A stretch of 64,000 bases of DNA from Pseudonocardiales bacterium (lineage in GTDB: Bacteria > Actinomycetota > Actinomycetes > Mycobacteriales > Pseudonocardiaceae), in NCBI GenBank assembly GCA_023252195.1, contig JAHEXI010000003.1:338710-402709 (forward strand). The letters run 5' to 3'. Below are positions 33,555 to 43,900 of this stretch, one piece after another. Below the pieces are notes generated by a model. It saw only the letters and a program-made list of their open reading frames with translations. It was not told where the DNA came from and searched no databases. Each line of letters opens with the position of its first letter. The stretch's first letter is position 1. The translations under genes and the position numbers were made by a program.

Positions 33555-34165
33555 CAGGCCTTATGAGAAACCGTGAGCACCAGCGGGTGCAGCGCGCCAA
33601 GCAGGTGGTGACGCAGCGCGTGCACCAGCAGGATGGTCATCGCGGTGCTGACCGAGGCGGCGGCCAGCACCGCTGCCAGCGCTCGTCCACGGGAGCTGAT
33701 CGCCGCCTCAGCGAGGTGCTGAAGGCGGACCGTGTCCTCAGGCCGCATAGCGGGGACGCGCTGTCGCGGCGACCTTGTCACGGAAGTAGCGACGACATAG
33801 ATCTGGTCACCCACTTCGAATCCAAGGCGGCCCTCGATGCAGCCGCGATCCCTGATTCTCGCCGCGCTCGCTGGTGACGTGGCCGAGTTGACCACCGAGA
33901 CAAACCCTTAGTCCCGCACATTTTGCCAAGGGTCGGTGTCGAGCTATTCTGGGAGCTGGCGAGCGTCTGGTTCGGTCTCCTGCCATCCGCGTAACCTGTT
34001 GATCGCACCCATCAGATCGATCCAACCATGGAAGGGCTGCGCCCCGGTTCCTTCAGCGGGAGCGATAGTGCCGCGGGGGGGCTCGGTGCCACCCAAGCGC
34101 AGACTCAACAGAAAGCTACCCGTGCTCGGGGACTCGGTCCCGGGTTCGTCGCCGGCCATATCACC
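33555..34165. other. Intergenic stretch with a possible membrane-protein fragment
   Basis: On the minus strand (33563-33895) an open frame contains LGFEVGDQIYVVATSVTRSP and a hydrophobic stretch AAVLAAASVSTAMTILLVHA, LRHHLLGALHPLVL, which looks like a piece of a membrane protein. No ribosome site or complete fold was found. The remainder to 34165 shows no gene I can support. Confidence 0.35.
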
Positions 34166-34264
34166 TCAGATCTGGTAGTGGCTGTTCCCTGAAACTGTCG
34201 CTGTCATCCAGTAAGATATCGAGACGGCTGGCGTCGCGGTTCTCTCCGAGCCTGCAATGCCCAT
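34166..34264 (-). CDS. Possible 32-residue peptide
   Basis: ATG at 34264 preceded by GGAGTGATC, exactly the same ribosome site and spacing as the small ORF at 46887. Both lie below a copy of the CTAGGG palindrome. The peptide (MGIAGSERTATPAVSISYWM...) has no recognised family and may be the start of a gene that has been lost. Confidence 0.35.
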   Translation of the reverse strand: MGIAGSERTATPAVSISYWMTATVSGNSHYQI

Positions 34265-34322
34265 GATCACTCCTGCGCTTGGGCTGGCGCGACAATGCTA
34301 AGACGGCTGCGGTAGCGGTTGC

Positions 34323-34339
34323 CTCCGGAATAACCCTAA
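34323..34339 (-). promoter_or_regulatory. CTAGGG-type palindrome, copy 2 (leftward)
   Basis: Minus-strand TTAGGG-TTATT-CCGGAG, followed 22 bp later by TAGCAT as -10. It faces the small ORF at 34264. Shares flanking GGCAACCGC and CTTAGC with the copies at 39156 and 46808. Confidence 0.55.
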
Positions 34340-34429
34340 GCGTTAGCTAAGCACACTGGTGGTCCTTCGCTTCGACAGGCTCGGCACGGGTCTGTCGTCC
34401 TGTCTGCCGCACTCCGAAGGGAGCCGCTC

Positions 34430-34828
34430 ATGACCGACATCGGTCCTGAGGTACGGACAGCTAGTGGCACGGTGCGCGGACGGCGAGCGGACGGGCTCGT
34501 GGTCTTTCGGGGCATTCCATTCGCGCAGCCGCCGGTCGGTGCGCTGCGGTTCGCCGCTCCGCAGCCGCCTCGGCCCTGGGATGGGGTACGGGACGCGGTT
34601 GAGTTCGGCCCGGCACCGCCGCAGTCCGGACCGCTCCGCTCAGCCGGGACCGCCGGTACGGAGTGGCTGACCGTCAACGTCTGGTCCCCGGATTTGGGTA
34701 CTGCCCGGTTGCCGGTGCTGGTGTGGATCTATGGCGGGGCCTACATGTCCGGGTCCTCCGGTGACCCGGTGTATGACGCGGGGTTGATCGCCCGTCAGGG
34801 TCTGGTCGTGGTGAGTTTCAACAGCGAG
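34430..34828 (+). pseudogene. Type-B carboxylesterase, N-terminal third only
   Basis: RTASGTVRGRRADGLVVFRG, IPFAQPPVGALRFAAP, NVWSPDLG, LPVLVWIYGGAYMSGSSGDP (oxyanion-hole HGG-type motif as YGG), then QGLVVVSFN. It stops before the GESAGG nucleophile elbow, where it runs head-on into the C-terminal part of an oppositely oriented regulator. Truncated and inactive. Confidence 0.8.
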
Positions 34829-34830
34829 CC

Positions 34831-35502
34831 CGTGGGCGTGGAAGACCAGGGCGGCGACATCGGCGGGCGGGGCGCGCTGGATGGTGACCCCGACGGTGCC
34901 CGGCGGGACGGTCATCCCAGTGAGGTGGGACGCGTGGATGGTCAGCCAGTGGCCGGCGGCGTGCGGGTCCGCACTCTGGCGGCAGCCGGCGCAGCGGTGG
35001 GGGTTGCGCCGGAAGGTCCGGTCAGGGAACGCAAACGGGCGGCCACCGAAAGGACCGGCGTAGGGGCGGGAAAGAGCGCCTCGGCGGGGATGGCGTATGA
35101 ACGGAGCAGGGCCAGCCACTGGTCCGCCTCCGCGGTGGTGGCTTGGATTGCATTGTGGGCGTCGAGGATCAGGATGCCGGGGCCGGGCGGCACATCGGTC
35201 GTCGGTGCGCTGACGCAGGTCAGCGCGGCCCGCAGGGCTTTGGCCATGGGCACAGCTAGCCGGAGCAGGAACTCGGCTTCCTCGGTGGTGAAGTGTCCAC
35301 CGGTGCAGTCGCGGAGCAGCTCCAGGTAACCCCAGCAGTATCCGTCGACGAACAGCGCATGACGCAGTTCGTCGCCGATGCCATGAGGGTGATACAGCTC
35401 TCGCCAACGGGTGCTGCGGCGTAGGTCACCGGCGGTCGTCTGGCTGAGCACACCGATGGCCGTACCAGCACCGTCGGCCAACGTGAGTAGCCGGTCCGCC
35501 TA
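34831..35502 (-). pseudogene. GAF-containing LuxR-type regulator, both ends lost
   Basis: Minus frame: LTLADGAGTAIGVLSQTTAG, TRWRELYHPHGIGDELRHAL, FVDGYCWGYLELLRDCTGGH, FTTEEAEFLLRLAVPMAKAL; later, in a second frame, WLTIHASHLTG and VAALVFHAHGL. This is the sensor part of actinobacterial GAF/LuxR regulators. The N-terminus and the DNA-binding domain are missing and there is one frameshift near 34960. Confidence 0.7.
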
Positions 35503-35733
35503 CGCCAGACGCCGTCGCCGACTCTATTCCCAGCCTGTCAAAGAAGCCCTAGGACCTGGGCAGTCGCCGACGCCGAGCTAAGCGGCGAATCGGTCGGTGG
35601 CGTCTGAAAACGAGCGAGTTCTCGCTCGTTCGGGTGGTGTTGGGACGTTCTGGCTCAACTCAGTATCTTTTGTCGTGCTGGCTCCCTGTGATAGCGGTAA
35701 ATACGGGGCACGATCGGCGGAGGTGCGGCCGCG

Positions 35734-38502
35734 GTGGATGGTGGGCAGCCGTTGGAGCGCGAGGCGCTGCTGGCCGCAATCACCGGGCTTCTGGATGGAG
35801 TACGGGCTGGGCGCGGTGCGGCATTGTTTGTGGTGGGGGAGGCCGGCCTGGGTAAGACAACCAGCCTGTCCCAGGCCAGGATGCTGGCGGCTCCCGCGGT
35901 GCGGGTGGGGTTGGGTCGCGGCGATGTGATGGAAACCTCACTGCCATTCGGCGTGCTGGCCGCGGCACTGGGTGCGGCGGGCAACCACGATCTAGTCGCG
36001 TCCCCGCCGGGGGACGTGGGGGTTAATGAAGTGCGCGCGGCCCGTTTCTATGCGGTGCTGCGTTGGTTGGAGCACACCACCGGTCCGGTGCTATTGGCCT
36101 TGGATGACCTGCATTGGGCCGATCCGGACTCACTGGCCTTGCTGTCGTTTCTGTGCCGTCGACTAGATGGCTTGCCGGTGGCGGTGATGGGCACGTTGCG
36201 GCCATGGCCGCCGGCTGCGCACGACCTGGTCAGCGCCCTAGCCCACGACGGTGATGCGAGAGTGCAGGGGTTGGCACCGCTGAGCGCGGAGGCTTCGGCG
36301 GTGGTGCTGGCGACCCGACTGGGTCGGCCGGTGACCCACACCGTGGCCGACGGGGCGGCGGCGCTGTGTGCGGGAAACCCGCTGCTGTTGGAACAGGTTG
36401 CGGCGGCTGTCAGCGCCCCCGGGTCCCAGGCGGGGGCCCTGATGGGGGCTGGTGCGGCGGTCGGCGCGGAGGGGATCCTGTTGGCCCGCTTCGCGGGACT
36501 ACCACCGGAGGCGCTGGGGGTGGCTCGGGCGGCCAGCGTTTTGGGTACCCGGTTTCGTCCGGCTCTGGCCACGGAGGTGGCTGGACTAAACGAGCGGCAG
36601 GCCGAGGCGGCGCTATCGGCGCTGTGCCGTAGCGGGCTGGTGCGCGCGGAGACGGAGACCACTGCGGCGTTTGTGCATCCACTGTTCGGTCAGAGCCTCT
36701 ACCATGACTTGGCGGCCCCGGTGCGGGTCCGGCAGCACGCCCGGGCGTTCAGCGTGCTGTGTGCGCATGGGTTAGAGGCTGAAGCCGTGGAGCATGCCAT
36801 CCGGGCTGACCTGCTCGGCGACCCCGCTGCGATCACGGTGATAGAGCGGGCTGGTCGGGCCGCGCTTACTCTCGGGGCGCTGGGCACCGCGGTCGAACAC
36901 CTGCGCGCTGCAGCCCGGCTGGCCGGGGATCGGGCCAGCCCGGCGCTGTTGTTCGCGCTGGGCGACGCGCTTCAGGTCACAGGTCGGCCGGGTAAGGCGA
37001 TCCAGGTGTATGAGCGGCTACGTACCCAGGCTGAGCTGGGTCCGGCTGAGCGGGTGCAGACGCTACGGATGCTGGGTCGGGCGCTGTTCGCCACCGGCGC
37101 ACATGACCAAGCCATCCAACGATTCGCTGAAGCCGCTACCCTGGCCGACACTTGTTGCGACGAGACCACGATCGCCGAGGTACTGATCGATGACGCCGTC
37201 ACCTCCTATTTAACTGTCGGTCCGACCCATTCGCTACCGCTCGCGGCCCGGGCCTATGAGCTGACCCGCACTGTCGTGGGGCCGCTACGCTGCCAGGCCA
37301 CCGCAGCGTGGGGGTATCTTGCCTTGCTGAGCGGGGACTCTGCGGGCTTGGCGGCCTGCCAAGCCGCCGCCGACGAGCTGATGGCGGGATCGGCTGAGCT
37401 GACCGATCTGCTCTGGGGCTTCGGACCGCTGGGTCTCCCAGCGCTCGCCGCCCTGCACACCGAGCGCTTCGCCGACGCCGAACGCCTCCTCGCCCGTGCC
37501 CTGGCCCCGGCCGACCGGGTCGGCGCCCCATGGGCTACAGCCGTGTATCTAGGACTCAGGGCGGCGTTCGCGACGAGGCAGGGCCGACTGTCGGAAGCCC
37601 AGGCCATAGCAGATCAAGTCACCGCATCGGCCGAGATGATGCCCTACCACGTAGGATTCACCAGCCTCGCCCACGCCCCGATCCTGCTGCTGACGGGACG
37701 GCTGGCCGAATGCGCGGACTTGTGTCAGCGCGCCGAGGAGCTCGCGACCGCCCGAGGCCAGTCCTATCCGCTGTTGCACGTGTGGCACGTGCGCGCCCAG
37801 CTCCTGCACGATGCCGGGGACCAGGCCGGTGCTTGTGAGCTGTACGCGCGGATCGAGCAGGTGACCACCCGGCTGGGGATAGCCGAGCCGTGCGCGGTGC
37901 CCTGGGGTCGCCACGCCGTGGTCGCCTACCTGGCCAGCGACCGGCCGACCGACGCCCGTCGGGTGATCGACTGGCTGGAGTGCGGCGCCGCGCGGCTACC
38001 GTGCCGCTGGCCTCGGATCGCCGCCGCCGCGGGTCGGGCGATGCTGGCCGAGGCCGACGGCGACCCCGAGACGGCCGAGAAGCATCACCAGGCCGCGCTC
38101 GAGCTGCACAAGCAGGTCGAGTTGCCGCTGGAACACGTCGAGACCCTGCTGAGCTACGGCTCTTTCCTGCGCCGCCGCGGGCAACGCGCCCGAGCCCGCC
38201 CTCACCTGGCCCAAGCATTGAAGATCGCGGAGAACTGCGGGGCGACCTGGCTGGCCGACCAGGCCCACGGCGAACTCACCGTCGCCGGCGGCCGTCGCGG
38301 CCGTACCTGCGAAGACCCCACCCGGTTGACTGCCCAAGAGCAACGAGTCGCCCGGCGGGCCGCGGCGGGTCACTCCAACAACGCCATCGCCGCCCAGCTA
38401 TCCCTGTCGAGCAAGACCATCGAATACCACCTCGCGCAGGTCTACCTCAAACTCGGCATCAACTCCCGCCGCCAGCTCATGACCGGCCACCACGACATCT
38501 GA
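35734..38502 (+). CDS. LuxR-family ATPase regulator (LAL type), probable activator of the polyketide locus
   Basis: 922 residues, GTG start at 35734, GGAGGTG upstream. N-terminal AAA ATPase: Walker A GEAGLGKT (35-42), PVLLALDDLHWADPDSLALL Walker B near 118. Central helical repeats. C-terminal HTH LTAQEQRVARRAAAGHSNNA, IAAQLSLSSKTIEYHLAQVY. Size and layout match cluster-situated LAL regulators of macrolide-type clusters. A gutted tandem copy follows. Three CTAGGG palindromes in the locus are candidate targets; this link is inference. Confidence 0.9.
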   Translation: MDGGQPLEREALLAAITGLLDGVRAGRGAALFVVGEAGLGKTTSLSQARMLAAPAVRVGLGRGDVMETSLPFGVLAAALGAAGNHDLVASPPGDVGVNEVRAARFYAVLRWLEHTTGPVLLALDDLHWADPDSLALLSFLCRRLDGLPVAVMGTLRPWPPAAHDLVSALAHDGDARVQGLAPLSAEASAVVLATRLGRPVTHTVADGAAALCAGNPLLLEQVAAAVSAPGSQAGALMGAGAAVGAEGILLARFAGLPPEALGVARAASVLGTRFRPALATEVAGLNERQAEAALSALCRSGLVRAETETTAAFVHPLFGQSLYHDLAAPVRVRQHARAFSVLCAHGLEAEAVEHAIRADLLGDPAAITVIERAGRAALTLGALGTAVEHLRAAARLAGDRASPALLFALGDALQVTGRPGKAIQVYERLRTQAELGPAERVQTLRMLGRALFATGAHDQAIQRFAEAATLADTCCDETTIAEVLIDDAVTSYLTVGPTHSLPLAARAYELTRTVVGPLRCQATAAWGYLALLSGDSAGLAACQAAADELMAGSAELTDLLWGFGPLGLPALAALHTERFADAERLLARALAPADRVGAPWATAVYLGLRAAFATRQGRLSEAQAIADQVTASAEMMPYHVGFTSLAHAPILLLTGRLAECADLCQRAEELATARGQSYPLLHVWHVRAQLLHDAGDQAGACELYARIEQVTTRLGIAEPCAVPWGRHAVVAYLASDRPTDARRVIDWLECGAARLPCRWPRIAAAAGRAMLAEADGDPETAEKHHQAALELHKQVELPLEHVETLLSYGSFLRRRGQRARARPHLAQALKIAENCGATWLADQAHGELTVAGGRRGRTCEDPTRLTAQEQRVARRAAAGHSNNAIAAQLSLSSKTIEYHLAQVYLKLGINSRRQLMTGHHDI

Positions 38503-38518
38503 CGGGAGGCGACACAGT

Positions 38519-39094
38519 CTTTTTATGGCGTCCTGCGCTGGGTGGAGGAGACGACCAGCCCGCTGCTGTTGGCACTGGATGATCTGCATTGGCTGATCCG
38601 GACTCGCTGGCCTTGCTGTCGTTTCTGTGCCATCGGCTGGCCGGGTTGCCGGTGGCGGTGTTGGGCACGCTGCGGCCGTGGCCCCCGGCCGCGCGCGCTG
38701 TACGTGCAGATCGAGCGGGTGACCATCCGGCTGGGGATAGCCGAGCCGTGCGCGGTGCCCTGGGGTCGCCACGCCGTGGTCGCCTACCTGGCCAGCGACC
38801 GCCCACGCATTGGAGATCGCCGAGAACTGTGGGGCGACCTGGCTGGCCGACCAGGCCCGCGGTGAACTCACCATCGCTGGCGGGCGTCGCCGCCGCGCCC
38901 GCGAAGACCCCACCCGGCTGACCGCCCAAGAACTACGGGTCGCCCGGTTAGCCGCCGCGGGTCACTCCAACAAGGCCATCGCTGCTCAGCTGTTCCTGTC
39001 GAGCAAGACCATCGAATACCACCTCGCGCAGGTCTACCTCAAACTCGGCATCAACTCCCGCCGCCGACTCATGACCGGCCACCACAACCTCTGA
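38519..39094 (+). pseudogene. Gutted tandem copy of the LAL regulator
   Basis: Three pieces of a paralogue of the preceding gene remain in order: VLRWVEETTSPLLLALDDLH plus, after a frameshift, ADPDSLALLSFLCHRLAGLP; then IERVTIRLGIAEPCAVPWGR; then EIAENCGATWLADQARGELT to the complete HTH, ending TGHHNL at 39094. About 80 % of the original 2.8 kb is gone. The HTH end still has an open frame of 94 codons (from 38810), so a stand-alone DNA-binding fragment might be made. Confidence 0.85.
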
Positions 39095-39155
39095 CTAGCG
39101 CCGTCACCCAACCCCGGACCTATCGAGACCGAGGCCAGGAGTATTTCCCTAACGC

Positions 39156-39198
39156 CTAGGGTTGTTCCGGAGGTAACCACAGCTGGCACGGTTTAGCG
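39156..39198 (+). promoter_or_regulatory. CTAGGG-type palindrome and promoter, copy 1
   Basis: CTAGGG-TTGTT-CCGGAG (39156-39172), then 21 bp and TAGCGT as -10. The palindrome centre is at about -42. It drives the PaaK-like ligase that starts at 39269. Confidence 0.6.
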
Positions 39199-39268
39199 TA
39201 TGTCCACACGCTGACGCTGGGAGTGTGCTCACCAAGCCATTACGAATGACAACGACATCTAGGAGACC

Positions 39269-40645
39269 ATGAGCGAGACCGCCCTCACCATTTTTCGCGA
39301 CGCACGCAAAGCCCGCTACGAAGGCCCGGCGGGAATCGCGCGGCGCCAGTGCACGCGGTTGACCGACCAGATCGCCTACGTGCGCGCCCATTCGCGGTAC
39401 TACCGCGAGCTCTACCAGCACCTGCCTGAGCGGATCGAGGACGTGACGCTGCTGCCCGTCACCAACAAGCAGAAGCTGATGGAGCGTTTCGACGACTGGG
39501 TCACCGACCCGGAACTGACGCTGCAGAAGATTCGGGCGCACGCGGCCGACCCTGATCGCGTTGGAGAGAAGCTCCTCGGCAAATACACGGTGACCACCAG
39601 CTCAGGTACCACTGGAAGGCAGGCCTTCTTCGTGCTGTCGGACGCGACCAGGACCACCGCCTTCACCGTGGCGTTGCGCGGGATGTCTAGCGTGCTGACC
39701 CCGGCCACGATCCGCAAGCTCATGGCCGGTCGCTGGCGGACCGCGATGATCGTGCCCACCGGTGGACACTTCGCGAGTCACGTCGTGGCCGTCCAGCAGC
39801 GAGACGCAGGCTCGATAGTTGCAAAACGGATCTTTCCGGTGACTATGTCAATGCCGGAGCTTGTCGAGCAGCTCAACGGCTTCCGTCCCGTTTACGTCGA
39901 ATGCTACCCGACCATCGGCGCGCTGCTCGCCAGTGAACAGGAAGCGGGCCGCCTCCGCATTCGGCCAGCGCTCCTGCGGCTCGGTGGCGAAGGATTGACC
40001 GATGCGGAATACGAGCGGATCCGCACCGCGTTCGGCGTGAAAATCCTTGACCTGTACGGCGCCAATGAGTTCCCCGCCCTGATGGTCAAGTGCTCGCGCG
40101 GTTGGTATCATACCCATGACGATTGGATGGTGTTCGAGCCGGTCGATGCCAACTACCAGCCGACGCCGCCCGGGGAGCGGTCCCACACCGTCCTGGTCAG
40201 CGTGCTCTATCGGCGAGAGCAGCCGATCCTGCGCTACGACGTCGGCGACAGCGTCCTGATGCGGCCGGATCCATGCCCTTGTGGCAGCCCTTTCAGGGCC
40301 GTCAAAGTGCGCGGTCGGGTTCCCATCCTGTTAAATTTCCGCACTGCAGATGACCGAACCGTGATCCTTTCTTCGTTCGTGGTGAGCCTCCAAGTCGCGT
40401 GTGCAGTGGGTGTCGAGCTGTTCCAAATCATCCAAACCACGCCGAGCAGGCTGAGCGTCCGTCTGCAATCGTGCGCATGGGCTAATCCCGATCACGTATG
40501 GTATGAGGTCCACGCTAAGCTCGCCCGATTGTTCTCCGACCACGGACTCAGCCAGGTCGTCGTTGACCGGGGAACCGAACCTCCCAAACTGTCCCCGGGC
40601 GGTAAGCTTCGGTCGGTCATCCCCCTTGTTGCGCACGAGACGTAG
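39269..40645 (+). CDS. Phenylacetate-CoA-ligase-like adenylating enzyme
   Basis: 458 residues, ATG at 39269 after TAGGAG. ANL-superfamily PaaK/CapK layout: VTTSSGTTGRQAFFVL (ATP P-loop), LDLYGANEFPAL (A5-type motif), YDVGDSVLMRPDPCPCGSPF, RTADDRTVILSS, and a C-terminal Lys in LSPGGKLRSVI. Members activate aryl or acyl acids as adenylates and pass them to CoA or a carrier. Placed just before the PKS and under the shared palindrome, it is a good candidate to supply the PKS starter; the acid is unknown. Confidence 0.85.
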   Translation: MSETALTIFRDARKARYEGPAGIARRQCTRLTDQIAYVRAHSRYYRELYQHLPERIEDVTLLPVTNKQKLMERFDDWVTDPELTLQKIRAHAADPDRVGEKLLGKYTVTTSSGTTGRQAFFVLSDATRTTAFTVALRGMSSVLTPATIRKLMAGRWRTAMIVPTGGHFASHVVAVQQRDAGSIVAKRIFPVTMSMPELVEQLNGFRPVYVECYPTIGALLASEQEAGRLRIRPALLRLGGEGLTDAEYERIRTAFGVKILDLYGANEFPALMVKCSRGWYHTHDDWMVFEPVDANYQPTPPGERSHTVLVSVLYRREQPILRYDVGDSVLMRPDPCPCGSPFRAVKVRGRVPILLNFRTADDRTVILSSFVVSLQVACAVGVELFQIIQTTPSRLSVRLQSCAWANPDHVWYEVHAKLARLFSDHGLSQVVVDRGTEPPKLSPGGKLRSVIPLVAHET

Positions 40646-40881
40646 TGGTTCTTCATTTTCCCTTTGTCATCGTTGGGCGCGCTTTCCTCCGCCGGCACGG
40701 GCAACCGGGTGACGTCGTTGTCGTTACCAGCAACAGCCCGCGCAGCGAGGTGCGTCACACCGTAAAAGGCTAGGGAAACTTCTGATGCCCGGACCCCACC
40801 TGTGGTCAGACACTAGATCCTGATAGCCATGCTGGCGTTGCTGTAGCGCACGGCTGGGTGCGGAGAGGGTGGCCGAGATCG

Positions 40882-40995
40882 ATGAATATTCGGGCGGAGA
40901 TCATGATTGTCGGGCTTCGAGCATTCCGCATAGTGTTACCAGGTAGTACCGATGTTTTTTACCAACCCTACACGCCCATAAAGTATTTGCCATGA
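40882..40995 (+). CDS. 37-residue leader ORF overlapping the PKS start
   Basis: An ATG at 40882 opens [20 protein letters not shown]... and stops at 40993-40995, sharing ATGA with the PKS start (40992). The PKS ATG itself has no Shine-Dalgarno sequence (AAGTATTTGCC precedes it), so coupling to this ORF would explain how it is translated. An internal ATG at 40903 follows GCGGAG closely. The sequence is less GC-rich than its surroundings. It may be a regulatory leader rather than a functional peptide. Confidence 0.45.
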   Translation: MNIRAEIMIVGLRAFRIVLPGSTDVFYQPYTPIKYLP

Positions 40996-43900
40996 ACGCC
41001 TGCGTGGGCACTCCGGCTGCGTCGTTGCGGGAGCGCCTGGTCCGTCTGTCAGAGCCTGAGCGGGCAAACGTTCTCCTTACTTTCATCCGCGCTGAGGTAG
41101 CCGCTGTGGTGGGCGAGAAGACACCTTTGATCAACGCGGAGTCCCCGTGGCGGCGGCTGGGAATTTACCGGGAGTCCGCCACAGAACTGCGCGGACGCCT
41201 CGCTGCCGCGGCGGGCCTGCGGATACCGGCCACCGTCTTCTTCGACTACCCGACACCCGCCGCGCTGATGGGTTATCTGCGCGCTGAGCTCCTCGGTGAA
41301 CGGATCGCTCTAGCACCGCCAACGCCGGAGGGGACCAGACCCGGCGACGATCCGATCGCCATCGTGGGAATGGCGTGCAGATTCCCGGGGGGCGTGCGAT
41401 CGCCGGACCAGCTGTGGCAGTTCGTGGCCGCGGGCGGGGACGCGATCTCCTGCTTCCCAGAGGGTCGCGGATGGGATCTCGACGCGCTCCAGCACCCCGA
41501 CGTCGAGCGGTCGGGTAGTACCTATGTGCGCGGCGGTGGCTTCCTCCCTGACGCGGACCAGTTCGACCCCGGGTTCTTCGGGATCAGTCCCCGGGAAGCG
41601 ACCGCGCTCGACCCGCAGCAACGGTTGTTGCTAGAGACGTCGTGGGAAGCCCTGGAGCACGCTGGAATCGATCCGTTTTCGCTCAAAGGCACCAGGACCG
41701 GCGTCTATGTCGGTATTGCCTACCGGGACTATGGCCCCAACTGGCATGAGCCACCCAAAGGCTACGCAGGCCAGCTGCTCACGGGTGCCTTGACCAGTGT
41801 GGCGTCGGGACGCATCTCGTACACGTTCGGGCTGGAAGGTCCCGCCATCACGGTCGATACGGCGTGCTCCTCGTCGCTGGCCGCGCTCCACCTAGGCATT
41901 CAGGCGCTGCGCGCGGGGGAGTGCTCACTCGCGCTGACCGGCGGGGCGACCGTGATGGCTACCCCGGGGCTTCTCCTGGAGTTCAGCCGCAAGCGCGGCC
42001 TGGCTCCGGACGGTCGCTGCAAATCTTTCTCGGCCGACGCCGACGGCACTGGCTGGGGTGAAGGCGCCGGCATGCTCGTCGTGGAGCGGCTTTCCGACGC
42101 CCACCGCAACGGTCACCGCGTCCTCGCACTGGTCCGCGGCTCGGCTCTTAACCAGGACGGGGCGAGCAATGGCCTGACCGCGCCCAACGGACTCGCCCAG
42201 CAAAAGGTCATCCGGCAGGCGTTGGCGAACGCCGGATTATCGCCCCACGAGGTTGACGCCGTCGAAGCCCACGGCACCGGCACGACGCTCGGCGACCCGA
42301 TCGAGGCCCAAGCGCTGATCGCCACCTATGGGCAAGGTCGTCCGCACGGTCAGCCGCTGTGGCTGGGGTCGTTGAAGTCGAACATCGGCCACTGCCAAGC
42401 CGCGGCGGCCGTAGGCGGTGTCATCAAGATGGTGATGGCGATCCGACACGGGATCTTGCCCAAAACCCTGCACATCACCGAGCCGTCCCCGCACGTGGAT
42501 TGGTCGGCGGGCGCAGTGTCGGTGCTCACCGAAAACCGACCATGGCCACAGACCGGGCATCTGCGCCGCGCCGGTGTGTCGTCGTTCGGTGTCAGCGGCA
42601 CCAACGGGCATGTCGTCCTCGAACAGGCGCCGCCCACCGAGCACGCCACAAAGACGGCGGATCAGACCGCGGGGATGGTCCTTCCATTGGTCGTATCCGC
42701 CAGATCAGCGGCGGCATTACGAGGCCAGGCTGATCGACTGCGCGCGCACCTGGAGAGTCATCCTGAACTGCAGCCGGTGGACGTCGGGTACTCACTCGCG
42801 GCCAAAGCCCGATTCGAACACCGGGCCGTGCTGATCGCGGCCGACCGGGAGGAGTTTCTCCACGGTCTCACAGCGTTGGCGAGTGACGCGACGGTTTCGG
42901 GGCTCGTCCGAGGCACCGTCCGTGCCGACGCGAAGGTGGCGTTCCTCTTCTCCGGACAGGGTAGCCAGCGGCCGGGCATGGGCCGCGAACTCTATGCAGC
43001 GTTTCCGCCGTTCGCCCGAGCGTGGGATGAGGTGTGCACCCGTTTCGACAATCACTTGGGCCGGTCTCTCCGGGACGTGATGTGGGCACCCGAAGGCTCC
43101 TCCGATGCTGAGCTGTTGAATCAGACCGCCTACACCCAGCCAGCGCTTTTCACCCTCGAGGTGGCCCTGTTTCGGCTGGTCGAGCACGGCGGGCTCAGCG
43201 CGGACGTACTTCTCGGGCACTCGGTCGGCGAGCTGGCCGCTGCACACGTGGCCGGCGCGCTTTCGCTGGATGATGCGTGCGCCTTGGTCGCGGCCCGCGG
43301 TCAGGGAATGCAGGCGTGCCGATCTGGCGGCGCCATGGTAGCGATCCAGGCGGGCGAGGACGAGGTCCGGTCCTCCCTTGACGATCAGGAAGGCAGGGCG
43401 GAAGTCGCGCTGATCAACGGCGCTACGGCAACAGTGGTCGCCGGCGACGAGGACGCCGTACTCACGGTGGCCGCGCGGTGGGAGGCCAAGGGCCGCAAGA
43501 CCAAGCGGCTGCGAGTCAGCCACGCATTCCACTCCTTCCACCTGGACCCGATGCTCGACCGGTTCCAATGCATCGCCGAATCCCTGCGCTTCCGGCGTCC
43601 CAACATCCCGATCGTCTCCACCCTCACCGGGAAAATGGCCACCGCGGGCGAGCTGTGTTCGCCGGAGTATTGGGTGCGCCACGTTCGCGAACCGGTCCGG
43701 TTCCTTGATGGCATGCGAACGCTCGAGACCGAGGACGTCACCGCCTTCCTCGAACTGGGACCTGATGCGACCTTGACCACGATAAGCCGGGACTGCCTCA
43801 CCGAGGAGCGGCCGCTCCTAGTGCCGGCATTACGTGCCGGCCGCTTTGAGCCGCACAGCCTCACCACGGCCCTGGCAGAGCTACACGTGCGAGGCGTCCC

